A DNA stretch of 64,000 nucleotides from DAOTOJ01 sp035451285 (GTDB taxonomy: Bacteria; Patescibacteriota; Minisyncoccia; UBA6257; Brennerbacteraceae), in the NCBI GenBank assembly GCA_035451285.1, contig DAOTOJ010000001.1, forward strand, positions 1 through 64,000, given 5' to 3'. Below, in pieces: positions 49,452 through 58,188 of the stretch; positions within the stretch are counted from its first letter, which is position 1; every line of letters starts with the position of its first letter. Under the pieces are notes generated by a model that was not told the DNA's origin, did no database searches, and saw only the letters and a list, made by a program, of their open reading frames with translations. The translations under genes and the position numbers were made by a program.

Positions 49452-51902
49452 ATGAATATGAAAATAGCGAGTCGTGGTTTGACTTCCCAAGAAGCTCAAA
49501 AACTTCTAAAAAAATTTGGACCAAATGAGATTTTTAAATCTAAAAAAATAAATTTTTGGTCTATTTTTTGGGAAGAAGTTAAGGAACCAATGATCCTATT
49601 ATTATTAGTGGTTGGTTTTTTTTATTCTTGGTGGGGAGAATTGGAAGATGCCTTAACTATTTTAATAGTTATTGTGCTTTTGGTCTTAATTGAAGTTTTT
49701 AATGAATTTCGAGCAAAAAAAGCTATTTTTTCTCTTGAAAAAATAGCTGCTCCTAAAACTAAAGTTTTAAGAGATTCGCAAATTATCAGTATTGATAGCA
49801 AAGAAATTGTTCCTGGCGATATTTTAATTTTATCATTAGGAACAAAAATAGCAGCTGATGCTAAATTGATTAGAGCTTTAGATATTGAGATCGACGAATC
49901 GGCATTGACTGGAGAATCTAATCCCGTTTTTAAAAAGGAAGGAGATGAAATTTATGCTGGAACAATTGTAATAAAAGGCGAAGGAGAAGCTAAAACTATT
50001 AAAACCGGCAAATCAACAAAAATGGGAGAAATCGTTGCTACCTTAAAAACCATAAAACCTCCTAAAACTAACCTTCAAATAATGATGAAAGATTTAGCTG
50101 GAAAATTGGTTTATGTTGCTTTGTTTTTTTCAGTTTTAGTTCCAGTAATTGGAATAATTAGGGGCAATGACATAAAAGAAATGATTTTAACTGGCTTATC
50201 TTTATCTTTTGCAGTGATTCCCGAAGAATTGCCAATTATTGTAACCATGGTTTTAGGATTAGGTGCTTACAGCCTTTCTAAAAACAACTTTTTAATAAAA
50301 AGTGTTAAATCAGCAGAAGTTTTAGGAAGTGCCACGGTAATTGTTACTGATAAAACAGGTACAATTACTACTGGTGATTTGAAAATCTCAAATGTTTTTC
50401 CATTAGAAAAAAGACAAGAGGTTCTTGAAAAAGCTGCTTTGACAATTTCTCCTTACTCGATTTCTAAATTAGAAAAAGCAATTTTAGACGAAACTGGGGA
50501 TAAAATTTTAGAAAATTTTGAAATTTATAGACAAAGAAATTTAACCAGTGAAACTAAGACTAAAGCCTTTATTCTAAAAAATAAAGATACGATTCTGGTA
50601 GTTTCTGGAGCCCCTGAAAAAATATTTGAAAAATGTAAAAAAATTGATAAAGATCTACGGTTAAAATTAGACGAAGAAGCTCAAAATGGTAAACGTTTAA
50701 TAGCCGTAGCTTTTAAGAAACTGACAGTCTCTCAAATAAATAAAAATTTTGAAGATTTAGAAAAAAATTTAGATTTAGTTGGTTTAATAAGTTTTGAAGA
50801 TCCAATAAGAGAAGGAGTTAAAGACACAATTGCTACTAGTAAGAAGGCTGGTATTAGAACAATTATGGTTACCGGAGATTATCCTCAGACAGCTAATTAT
50901 GTAGCTCAACAAGTTGGAATTAATAATTCTATAATTGTGTTAGGAGAGGAGGTTGAGAAAATGACAGCTGAAGAATTAAGGGAAATAGTTAAAAAAGTTT
51001 CTATTTTTGCTCGAACTACTCCCAATGATAAATATCGTATTGTCAAAGCCCTTCAAGAAAATGGAGAAGTAGTAGCCGTTACCGGAGATGGCATAAATGA
51101 TGTTTTAGCTTTAAAGTCAGCAGATATTGGAATTGCTATGGGAATTAAAGGCACTGATGTTGCTAGAGAAGCAGCTCAAATTGTTTTAGCTGATGATAAT
51201 TATATAACTATTACTACTGGAATTTTTGAAGGAAGAAAGTTTTTTGATAATTTAACTAAAGGTTTAAAATATTATTTAGCTGTTAAGTTAGCTTTAATTT
51301 TAATATTTCTTTTACCAGTAATTTTGGGAATAGCTTTACCGTTTTCCCCAATTCAAATTATTGTTTTAGAATTGTTTATGGATTTAGCTGCTTCGGCTGG
51401 TTTTGTTGCCGAGCCAAAAGAAAAAGGAATTTACAATCGTAAGCCAATAAAAAGTTTGAAATTATTAGATAAAAAAACAGTGGTAGATATAGTTTTCAAA
51501 GGCTTGATGTTATTTATAGCGGTTATTGGAGTTTATTTTTTTAGTTTAGCTAATAATTTATCAATTGAGATTTCAAGAACTTTAGCTTTCTCAACTTGGA
51601 TTATTTCTCACGTTTTTTTGGCTTTTGTTTCTCGTTCAGATAGAGAAACTATTTTTTCTTTGGGAATCTTTAGTAATAAGGTAATGAATTATTGGGCTAT
51701 TCTAGCAATTGCTTTTTTAATAGCAGCAACCCAAATTCCAGTTTTGGCAACGAGATTTAATATGGCGAATATTGATTTTTTTCTTCTTATTTTTCCCTTG
51801 TTAGCTTCTTTAATAATTTTAATACCTTTGATAGTTAAGAAGCATTTTGATTCCAATAAAAATAATATGGTTTTAGAAGGCAAGGCAATAAGCGGCAGTT
51901 GA
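49452..51902 (+). CDS. P-type cation-transporting ATPase (P2 type)
   Basis: An ATP-driven cation pump of 816 aa. The N-terminal region has the cation ATPase start (SRGLTSQEAQKLLKKFGPNE), the actuator domain contains DESALTGES, and transmembrane helix 4 has SFAVIPEELPIIVTMVLGLG, with PEELP where Ca2+ pumps have PEGLP. The phosphorylated Asp 300 is in DKTGTIT; the hinge shows VTGDGINDVLALKSADIGIA. About ten membrane segments are visible. The ion is uncertain: P2A pumps move Ca2+ or Mn2+. The family is certain, the substrate is not. Confidence 0.93.
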   Translation: MNMKIASRGLTSQEAQKLLKKFGPNEIFKSKKINFWSIFWEEVKEPMILLLLVVGFFYSWWGELEDALTILIVIVLLVLIEVFNEFRAKKAIFSLEKIAAPKTKVLRDSQIISIDSKEIVPGDILILSLGTKIAADAKLIRALDIEIDESALTGESNPVFKKEGDEIYAGTIVIKGEGEAKTIKTGKSTKMGEIVATLKTIKPPKTNLQIMMKDLAGKLVYVALFFSVLVPVIGIIRGNDIKEMILTGLSLSFAVIPEELPIIVTMVLGLGAYSLSKNNFLIKSVKSAEVLGSATVIVTDKTGTITTGDLKISNVFPLEKRQEVLEKAALTISPYSISKLEKAILDETGDKILENFEIYRQRNLTSETKTKAFILKNKDTILVVSGAPEKIFEKCKKIDKDLRLKLDEEAQNGKRLIAVAFKKLTVSQINKNFEDLEKNLDLVGLISFEDPIREGVKDTIATSKKAGIRTIMVTGDYPQTANYVAQQVGINNSIIVLGEEVEKMTAEELREIVKKVSIFARTTPNDKYRIVKALQENGEVVAVTGDGINDVLALKSADIGIAMGIKGTDVAREAAQIVLADDNYITITTGIFEGRKFFDNLTKGLKYYLAVKLALILIFLLPVILGIALPFSPIQIIVLELFMDLAASAGFVAEPKEKGIYNRKPIKSLKLLDKKTVVDIVFKGLMLFIAVIGVYFFSLANNLSIEISRTLAFSTWIISHVFLAFVSRSDRETIFSLGIFSNKVMNYWAILAIAFLIAATQIPVLATRFNMANIDFFLLIFPLLASLIILIPLIVKKHFDSNKNNMVLEGKAISGS

Positions 51903-51954
51903 TTTTTTTAAAATTAGTTTTATAATTATTTTAATTAATAAATTAACAAAATAT

Positions 51955-52143
51955 ATGGACGAAGAACAAATGACAAATAATCAGCCAACCGAAATTCAAG
52001 AAACCCAACAAACTACCGAAAACCCAACCGAGGTTAAAACAGAAGGTTCAGTTGCTGAATCTAAAAAGTCTAATAAAACTTTTTTGATTGCAGCAATAGT
52101 AATTGTTTTGGCTTTGGCAGCAGTTATTATTTGGGGTTTCTAA
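51955..52143 (+). CDS. Small tail-anchored membrane protein
   Basis: A 62-aa protein with a polar N-terminal part (1-41) rich in Gln, Thr, Glu and Asn and a C-terminal membrane helix (about 43-60, FLIAAIVIVLALAAVIIWGF). Such topology predicts a cytoplasmic domain held by its tail, or a tiny single-pass protein. It sits 52 nt after the ATPase gene and 78 nt before the AI-2E transporter gene. I recognise no family. A small regulatory subunit of the pump is one possibility, without direct support. Confidence 0.65.
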   Translation: MDEEQMTNNQPTEIQETQQTTENPTEVKTEGSVAESKKSNKTFLIAAIVIVLALAAVIIWGF

Positions 52144-52221
52144 TTGTATTTTAACCGGATTTTCCAGATTGATTCCTAAATCTTCTACGATTAATAGGAG
52201 ATGATTTAAAATTATTTTTTT

Positions 52222-53304
52222 ATGGATAAGGAAGAAGTTAATCGTTCTCGAAGACCAATTGTTATAGCCTTTTTAATAGGAGCAACTATTTTATTTCTTC
52301 TAGTTTTTAAAGAAGTTGCAGCTCCCTTAACTTTAGCAGCTCTAATAGCTTTAATAATTCATCCTTTGTATTTAAAAATTGAAAAAATAGTTAAAAAAAA
52401 GAAAAGTTTAGCAGCAATTTTAACTACTATTTTGGTTTGTCTTATTATTATAATTCCATTTTCTTTGTTGCTTTTTTATTCAATTAACGAAGCAGCTTTG
52501 ATTTATAATGATATTAGTAATTTTATTTTAAATCTAAGCGATTCCAACCCTTTTGTTTTAAGAGTAGGGGGATTTTTAAAAAAATCAGGAATTAATCTTG
52601 ATATTTCTAATCTAACTCAGAATTTTATAGTACCTTTAATTAGTTCTTTAAATGTTAATCTGGCTAAATTTATTTCTTCTTTGGTTTCCAATGTTTCTGA
52701 ATTTTTTATAGGATTATTTATTAGTTTAATTTCTATTTTTTACTTTTTAAGAGATGGAGACAAACTAATTGATTTAATAATTAAAATTTTGCCTTTTAGT
52801 AAGAACGAAAATAAGCAAATTTTAGATAAATCTTCTTTAATCTTAAAATCTGTTTTAATGGGTAATATTTTGACAGCTATTATTCAGGGAATAGTTGGGG
52901 GAATTGGTTTTGCGATTTTTAATCTTCCCACGCCTATTTTTTGGGGAATGATTATGTTTATATCTGCCTTAATTCCTTTTGTTGGGCCAATGTTTGTTTA
53001 TATCCCAACAGGGATTATAATGTTTATTTCAAATGGTAGGCTTGATTTGGCTATTTTATTTTTACTTTATAACTTCATAGTTACTTCTAGCGTTGATAAT
53101 ATTGTTAAGCCGTTAGTTATTAGTGGGAGAGTCAAAATAAATTCCTTAATTATTTTGATTTCGATTATTGGAGGAATCAAATTATGGGGAGCTTTAGGAT
53201 TAGTTTATGGACCCTTAGTTGTTGCTTTACTATTAATAGCTTTAGATTTTTATTTAGAGAGAACGAAACAATTATCGTTATTTGAAGAAAAAAATGAAAG
53301 ATAA
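52222..53304 (+). CDS. AI-2E family transporter
   Basis: A 360-aa polytopic protein of the AI-2E/YdiK family. RPIVIAFLIGATILFLLVF forms the first membrane helix, followed by PLTLAALIALIIHPLYLKIE, a soluble stretch (about 100-155), and the conserved membrane blocks with GNILTAIIQGIVGGIGFAIF, FIVTSSVDNIVKPLVISGRV and GALGLVYGPLVVALLLIALD. Family members export diverse small molecules or ions, and the name does not prove transport of autoinducer-2. About eight membrane segments are seen. The 28-aa peptide gene at 53294 overlaps its end. Confidence 0.92.
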   Translation: MDKEEVNRSRRPIVIAFLIGATILFLLVFKEVAAPLTLAALIALIIHPLYLKIEKIVKKKKSLAAILTTILVCLIIIIPFSLLLFYSINEAALIYNDISNFILNLSDSNPFVLRVGGFLKKSGINLDISNLTQNFIVPLISSLNVNLAKFISSLVSNVSEFFIGLFISLISIFYFLRDGDKLIDLIIKILPFSKNENKQILDKSSLILKSVLMGNILTAIIQGIVGGIGFAIFNLPTPIFWGMIMFISALIPFVGPMFVYIPTGIIMFISNGRLDLAILFLLYNFIVTSSVDNIVKPLVISGRVKINSLIILISIIGGIKLWGALGLVYGPLVVALLLIALDFYLERTKQLSLFEEKNER

Positions 53305-53380
53305 AATTAAAAAAGCAATTTTAATTTTAATTATAGTTTTGACTATTGCTGGTTTGGTTTTGCCGGTTTTATTCTATTAA
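53294..53380 (+). CDS. Tiny single-pass membrane peptide (28 aa)
   Basis: ATG 53294 to TAA 53378-53380 encodes a basic start (MKDKIKKA) and one hydrophobic helix (ILILIIVLTIAGLVLPVLFY). It overlaps the end of the AI-2E transporter gene by 11 nt in another frame and stops 4 nt before the MurE-like start, so it fills the junction exactly. That spacing and the clean basic-plus-helix layout suggest a real gene, but a chance ORF in A/T-rich DNA cannot be ruled out. Function unknown. Confidence 0.5.
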   Translation: MKDKIKKAILILIIVLTIAGLVLPVLFY

Positions 53381-53384
53381 TTAT

Positions 53385-54653
53385 ATGGAATTTATTAGAA
53401 AGATTGTTCCTAAAAATCTTAAAAATTATTTATGGCATTTTCCAAAAGCCGTGATAGCAAATATTGTTTATGGTTTTCCAGCTCGCAAAATAAAAGTTAT
53501 TGGAGTAGCTGGAACAAAAGGAAAAACAACCACTAGCTATTTAATTTCACAACTTTTGGAAAGTTATGGCAAAAAGACGGCTCTAATTTCTACTGCAGTA
53601 ATTAAAGTTGGAGGCCAAGAGAAACTTAATGATTTAAAAATGACTTCTCCCTCATCTTTTTATATTCAAAAATTTTTAAAAGAAGCAGTTAGCAAAAGTT
53701 GTGATTATTTGGTTTTAGAAACTTCTTCTCATGCCTTAAAGCAATTTAGAACGTGGGGTATAGATTTTGAAGCGGTAGTAATTACTAATTTAATTCCTGA
53801 CCATTTGGAATATCATAAAACTAAAGAAGATTATATTTTAACCCATAAAAAAATGATTTCTAAAAAAACAAAAGTTTTAGTTCTTAATAATGACGATGAA
53901 TATTCTAATGATTTTAAAAATTTGAATGTGTTTAAAATTTTAATAGGAGAAAAATCAACTAGTAATTTAAAATTAGAAGATTATTCTTTTTCAGAGAATG
54001 GTTCTAAGATTGTTTTTTCTTATCAAGACAAAGAATATAATTGTTTTTTACCTTTAATCGGCAAGTTTAATATTTATAATTTTTTGTCAGCTGTTGGTTG
54101 TTTAAATGGTCTAGGTTTTAAAATAGATAACCTTGGTGAAAAATCTTTAAAATTGAAGCCAGCTCCAGGTAGGAATGAAATTATTTATTATAATAATTTT
54201 ACAGTTATTGTTGATTACGCCCATTCCCCTGAATCTTTTGAAAGTTTTTTTAGAGCAATCAAACCCTTTATTAAGGGGAAATTAATAGTTGTTACTGGGG
54301 CTTGCGGAGAAAGAGATAGAAATAAACGCCCTAAAATGGGGGAATTATTAGCTTTTTATAGTGATTTGGTTGTAATTACCAATGATGATCCTTACGGAGA
54401 AGATCCCGAACAAATTGCCCAAGATTTAATTTTGGGACTTGTAAGATCGAATAAATTTCAAGAATCTAAAAATTTCTGGAAAATATTAGATAGGCGCGAA
54501 GGAATTAAAAAGGGAATTGATCTGGCAGAAAAAAACGATGTGGTAGCAATTTTGGGGAAGGGTTCTGAACAATGGCAGGTATTTAAAAACTATAAAATTC
54601 CTTGGGATGATAGAAAGATAGCTAAAGAAATAATTGAAAGTAAAGTTAGATAA
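53385..54653 (+). CDS. murE: MurE-like Mur ligase (UDP-MurNAc-dipeptide:amino acid ligase)
   Basis: Mur ligases add amino acids to the peptidoglycan stem peptide with ATP. The P-loop is GVAGTKGKTTTSYLISQLL; LVLETSSHALKQFRTWGIDF and VDYAHSPESFESFFRAI are MurE blocks, and GACGERDRNKRPKMGELLAF follows. The family's N-terminal UDP-binding domain is missing or reduced: the first 40 residues lead straight into the ATPase domain, giving 422 aa against about 490. At the amino-acid specificity site, where diaminopimelate enzymes have DNPR, this one reads NDDPYGEDP, so the third residue of the stem peptide is uncertain. I start at ATG 53385; an in-frame ATG at 53346 would lie inside the small peptide gene. 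Confidence 0.87.
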   Translation: MEFIRKIVPKNLKNYLWHFPKAVIANIVYGFPARKIKVIGVAGTKGKTTTSYLISQLLESYGKKTALISTAVIKVGGQEKLNDLKMTSPSSFYIQKFLKEAVSKSCDYLVLETSSHALKQFRTWGIDFEAVVITNLIPDHLEYHKTKEDYILTHKKMISKKTKVLVLNNDDEYSNDFKNLNVFKILIGEKSTSNLKLEDYSFSENGSKIVFSYQDKEYNCFLPLIGKFNIYNFLSAVGCLNGLGFKIDNLGEKSLKLKPAPGRNEIIYYNNFTVIVDYAHSPESFESFFRAIKPFIKGKLIVVTGACGERDRNKRPKMGELLAFYSDLVVITNDDPYGEDPEQIAQDLILGLVRSNKFQESKNFWKILDRREGIKKGIDLAEKNDVVAILGKGSEQWQVFKNYKIPWDDRKIAKEIIESKVR

Positions 54654-55253
54654 TTATTTTCTATTTTCCAAAGCATTAATCAGAGTATCTTCATCGGCGA
54701 ATTCAACTTCTGCTCCTCTTTGAAGACCAATAGCTAATTTGGTAACTTTAACTTTAAAATTTTTAAGAATTTTTTCTAATTCCAAAGTTGTTAAATCGCC
54801 AGAAGCAGTATGAGAAAAAGCCAAAATTACTTCTTCTGTTTGAGGATTATTTTTTAATCTACTAATTAATTCCTTTATTCTCAAATCCTTTAAATTATCT
54901 TCTGTTGGTAAAGCTAAGCCACCTAAAATATGATATAAACCATTATATTTTTTAGTTTTTTCAATAGTTATCAAGTCAGTTTCTTTTTCAACTACCGCAA
55001 TTATTTTATTATTTCGATTAGGATTTCTACAAATTTCGCATAATTGTTCATTGTTATTATTTTCGAAGACATAAAAACATTGAGGACAAACTTTTAAATT
55101 ATCAGCCAAATTTTTTAAAGCAAAACTATAACTATAAATAAAATTTTTATCGTGTCTTAAAAACCAAAAAGCGATTCTTTGGGCTTGTCGTGGCCCAATT
55201 GAAGGTATTTTGGCAAATAATTCAATAAATCTTTTTAATGATTCTGGTAACAT
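54654..55253 (-). CDS. recR: Recombination protein RecR
   Basis: RecR works with RecF and RecO to load RecA on gapped DNA. The 199-aa protein has the N-terminal helix-hairpin-helix (FAKIPSIGPRQAQRIAFWFL), the zinc module VCPQCFYVFENNNNEQLCEI plus CRNP, the TOPRIM domain from IAVVEKETDLITIEKTKKYN and the ending RGAEVEFADEDTLINALENR. Length is normal. It is the last gene of the minus-strand cysS-dnaB-recR run, 6 nt after dnaB, and converges with murE with no spare base. Confidence 0.96.
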   Translation of the reverse strand: MLPESLKRFIELFAKIPSIGPRQAQRIAFWFLRHDKNFIYSYSFALKNLADNLKVCPQCFYVFENNNNEQLCEICRNPNRNNKIIAVVEKETDLITIEKTKKYNGLYHILGGLALPTEDNLKDLRIKELISRLKNNPQTEEVILAFSHTASGDLTTLELEKILKNFKVKVTKLAIGLQRGAEVEFADEDTLINALENRK

Positions 55254-55259
55254 AGATTT

Positions 55260-56675
55260 TTAAAATTCCTCAATTTCTGATTCCGGAAGTTCTCCTAAAA
55301 ATTCTTCTTTGCTAAATTCTCTAAAAGTAGTGAATGCTTCATCAAAATATAAGCTGATTTTTCCTAAAGGACCGTTACGGTGTTTGGCAATAATAATATC
55401 TGCTTCATTTTTTCTAGCTGTATCTTCTTTAACTCGATCTTCGCGATAAATAAACATGACGACATCAGCATCTTGTTCTATTGAACCAGATTCTCTTAAA
55501 TCAGATAACCTTGGAATTTGGTTTGGACGTTGTTCAACAGCTCTGGTTAATTGGGAAATTGTTAGTACGGGGATATTGAGTTCTCTTGCCAAGGCTTTTA
55601 AAGATCTTGAAATTTCAGTAACCTGTTGAACTAAATTATCGGTATTTAAAGTTGATTGGATTAATTGGAGATAATCAATAATTAATAATCCTAAATTTGT
55701 TTCAGATTGCAATCTACGAGCCATAGCTCTTATTTGAACAACCGTGGGACTCGGAGAATCATCGATATAAATTGGTGCCTCAAATAATCTGGAAGTGGCT
55801 TCCTGTGCTAAATCAAAATCAGAAGGATCACCAGTTTCTGATAACTTTCCAGTTCTTAATTTCCATAACTCAACATTAGCTTCTGCAGCAATTAATCTAT
55901 CTATAACTTGTTCCCGAGACATTTCCAAAGAAAATATTCCTACGGGGATATTTTCTTTTAAAGCCGCATGTCTAGCAATATCTAAAGCTAAAGAGGTTTT
56001 TCCTAAAGAAGGACGAGCTGCTAAAATGATTAGATCTGATTTTTGAAGTCCGGCTGTCAAATTATCAAGTGATTTAAATCCGGTTGGTACGCCGCGCAAT
56101 TTATTTTTTTCACGATTCAAGAGGTCGATCCTGTCAAAAGCTTCTTTTAGATCTTCTTTAATTGGTTTTAAACCAGGAGAGATTGAAAATTTAGAGATTG
56201 AAAATATTTTACTTTCTGCTTCATCTAAAACTTCTTGAGCATCTTTTTCTTCATCTAAAGCAAGTTCAGCTATTTCATAAGCTGAATTTAAAAGTTCTCT
56301 TAAAACTTTTTTCTTATTTATTATTTTAGCATAATGAGTTATATGACTAGAAGAGGGGACGGCATTAACTAATTCTGATAAATAAGATATTCCGCCTATT
56401 TCTTCTAATTGTTCTTTTTCTTTTAATCTTGAAGAAACTGTTAAAATATCAATTGGTTGGTTTTTAGAAAAAAGTTCCAAAATTGTTTCATAAATTAATT
56501 GATGGTTTGTTTTATAAAAATCATCAATTGATAAAATATCAGCTACTTTTGAGATAGCGTTTTTGTCGATCATTAAAGCTCCCAAAACAGATTGTTCTGC
56601 TTCGATGTCTTGAGGCGGCAACTTGCCTTCTAATAAAATCTTTTCTTTTTCTCCTATTTTTTTCTTTTTGGGCAT
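55260..56675 (-). CDS. dnaB: Replicative DNA helicase DnaB
   Basis: DnaB unwinds DNA at the replication fork. The N-terminal primase-binding domain starts PPQDIEAEQSVLGALMIDKN. The RecA-like domain has Walker A in AARPSLGKTSLALDIA (220-235), Walker B in LGLLIIDYLQLIQS, and the arginine-finger region SDLRESGSIEQDADVVMFIY. The product is 471 aa, complete and without intein. It lies 1 nt after the cysS stop in the same direction. Confidence 0.97.
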   Translation of the reverse strand: MPKKKKIGEKEKILLEGKLPPQDIEAEQSVLGALMIDKNAISKVADILSIDDFYKTNHQLIYETILELFSKNQPIDILTVSSRLKEKEQLEEIGGISYLSELVNAVPSSSHITHYAKIINKKKVLRELLNSAYEIAELALDEEKDAQEVLDEAESKIFSISKFSISPGLKPIKEDLKEAFDRIDLLNREKNKLRGVPTGFKSLDNLTAGLQKSDLIILAARPSLGKTSLALDIARHAALKENIPVGIFSLEMSREQVIDRLIAAEANVELWKLRTGKLSETGDPSDFDLAQEATSRLFEAPIYIDDSPSPTVVQIRAMARRLQSETNLGLLIIDYLQLIQSTLNTDNLVQQVTEISRSLKALARELNIPVLTISQLTRAVEQRPNQIPRLSDLRESGSIEQDADVVMFIYREDRVKEDTARKNEADIIIAKHRNGPLGKISLYFDEAFTTFREFSKEEFLGELPESEIEEF

Positions 56676-56676
56676 A

Positions 56677-58086
56677 TTACTTAATTTTTTTAATTTTTGT
56701 TCCTTCTGGGGTGTCTAAAACTTCATATCCCAATTCAACAATCTTTTTTCTTAATTCATCAGCTTTCTCATATTCTTTATTTTTTCTTAAATTTTCTCTT
56801 TTATCAAGTAAAATTGTGACTTTCTTGGGTATAACTAAGGCTTTTGTTTCCAGGACATCAAAAATTTCATTAAACTTCTTAAGAAATTCAAATATTTCTT
56901 TGTTTATTTTAGGATTTTTTAAAATCCCCTTATCTTGTTTATAAAAATACTTTATTAAGTTAAAAATCTGGGAAATAGCTAAGGGAGAATTAAAATCATC
57001 AGCCAGATATTTCCAAAATTTTTCTTCAAAAAATTTAATTTTTGCTAGATGAGCTTTTTCTTGGGAAATTGGCAATTTAAAATTTTTATTCTTAGCATCT
57101 AAAACTTGATAATAAAAACTAGTTATTCTTTCCAGGGATTCTTTAGCTTGTAGAAGAAGGTCATTAGTAAAATCAATAGGGGAATGGTAATGATAAGAAG
57201 CTATAAAGAATCTTAAGGTTTGGACTGAATTTGTTTTTAAAACTTCCCTAATAGTTAAAAAATTACCTAGAGATTTTGACATTTTTTCTCCATTGACTAA
57301 TAAAAAACCAGTATGAATCCAATATTTAACCATTGGTTTTTTACCAGATAGAGCTTCCATTTGAGCTATTTCCGCTTCATGATGGGGAAAAATCAAATCC
57401 ACCGCTCCTCCATGAATATCGTATTGAAAACCAAAATGATATTCACTAATAGCTGTATCTTCGATGTGCCAACCTGGCCTGCCATCTCCATATTCAAATT
57501 TCCAGAAAGGCTCATCATCTTTTTTAAATTTCCATAAGCAGAAATCTCCTTTATTTATTTTTAAAATTGAATCGTCAATTCTACTAGTAGCGCTATATGT
57601 TTTATTAATAGTTCTTTTAGACAGTTTTCCATAATCTTTGAATTTACTAATATTGTAATAAATTCCATCAGAAGTTTGATAGGCGTAACCCTTTTTTATT
57701 AATCTTCTTATTTGGTCCTGAATTTGATTAATATAAGAAGTAGCCCGAGCATATTTATTGACACTTTTTATTTTTAAGTTTTTTATATCTTTTAAGTATT
57801 CTTTTTCATATTTTAGAGCTAATTGTCTAGGAGAAATTTTTTCCTCTCTGGCGCGATTTATAATTTTGTCATCAATATCGGTGATGTTTTGAAGATAAAA
57901 GACATCAAAACCATTTTGTTTTAAAAATCTTGCCAAAAAATCATAAAAAAGATAAGTTCTTAAATGCCCCAAATGCGGTAAATCATAAACAGTTGGACCG
58001 CAAACAAACATTTTAACTCGTTTATTATCAAGCGGTCTAAAAATCTTTTTTCTTCTAGAATAAGTATCGTAAAATCTAAAAACCAT
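56677..58086 (-). CDS. cysS: Cysteinyl-tRNA synthetase
   Basis: CysRS charges tRNA-Cys. The start MVFRFYDTYSRRKKIFRPLD is the family's; the signature HLGH is at 38-41 with the zinc Cys 29 in FVCGPTVYD. GDGRPGWHIEDTAIS and HHEAEIAQ complete the active site and KMSKSLGN is the second signature. Length is 469 aa. I reject the in-frame ATG at 58107: the seven extra codons contain the promoter's TATAAT. The gene is divergent from hrcA. Confidence 0.95.
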   Translation of the reverse strand: MVFRFYDTYSRRKKIFRPLDNKRVKMFVCGPTVYDLPHLGHLRTYLFYDFLARFLKQNGFDVFYLQNITDIDDKIINRAREEKISPRQLALKYEKEYLKDIKNLKIKSVNKYARATSYINQIQDQIRRLIKKGYAYQTSDGIYYNISKFKDYGKLSKRTINKTYSATSRIDDSILKINKGDFCLWKFKKDDEPFWKFEYGDGRPGWHIEDTAISEYHFGFQYDIHGGAVDLIFPHHEAEIAQMEALSGKKPMVKYWIHTGFLLVNGEKMSKSLGNFLTIREVLKTNSVQTLRFFIASYHYHSPIDFTNDLLLQAKESLERITSFYYQVLDAKNKNFKLPISQEKAHLAKIKFFEEKFWKYLADDFNSPLAISQIFNLIKYFYKQDKGILKNPKINKEIFEFLKKFNEIFDVLETKALVIPKKVTILLDKRENLRKNKEYEKADELRKKIVELGYEVLDTPEGTKIKKIK

Positions 58087-58095
58087 AGTAATATT

Positions 58096-58101
58096 ATTAT
58101 A
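58096..58101 (-). promoter_or_regulatory. -10 element of cysS
   Basis: TATAAT on the minus strand at 58101-58096, 9 nt before the ATG, implying a nearly leaderless transcript. A weak TTGTTT lies at 58121-58116 but the 14-nt spacing is short. Confidence 0.6.
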
Positions 58102-58144
58102 TACCATTTTTAGCTAAACAATTAATAACCAAAGCGCAGTGGTT

Positions 58145-58171
58145 TTAGCAGTCTTGACATTAGATTGCTAA
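58145..58171 (+). promoter_or_regulatory. CIRCE-like operator (HrcA binding site)
   Basis: TTAGCAGTC (58145-58153), nine spacer bases, GATTGCTAA (58163-58171). The consensus is TTAGCACTC-N9-GAGTGCTAA; here each half-site matches at 7 or 8 of 9 positions and the N9 spacing is exact. The operator encloses the -35 hexamer, so binding would block transcription of the hrcA operon. Confidence 0.88.
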
Positions 58172-58181
58172 TTGGTATAAT
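58154..58181 (+). promoter_or_regulatory. Promoter of hrcA-grpE-dnaK
   Basis: TTGACA (58154-58159) and TATAAT (58176-58181) are perfect hexamers with a 16-nt spacer. The predicted start at about 58188 coincides with ATG 58189, so the mRNA is leaderless. Confidence 0.85.
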
Positions 58182-58188
58182 ATTGGGT

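Noticed and set aside
52196..52221. AGGAG at 52196-52200 as ribosome site of the AI-2E transporter
   Set aside because: It is 21 nt from the ATG at 52222, too far for a Shine-Dalgarno; the ATG directly after it opens only a two-codon frame.
53346..53384. Earlier start of the Mur ligase at ATG 53346
   Set aside because: It lies in the tiny peptide gene and adds residues unlike Mur ligases; MEFIRKIVPKNLKNYL at 53385 is the natural start.
58087..58107. Earlier cysS start (minus strand ATG at 58107)
   Set aside because: These seven codons contain the TATAAT of the gene's promoter.
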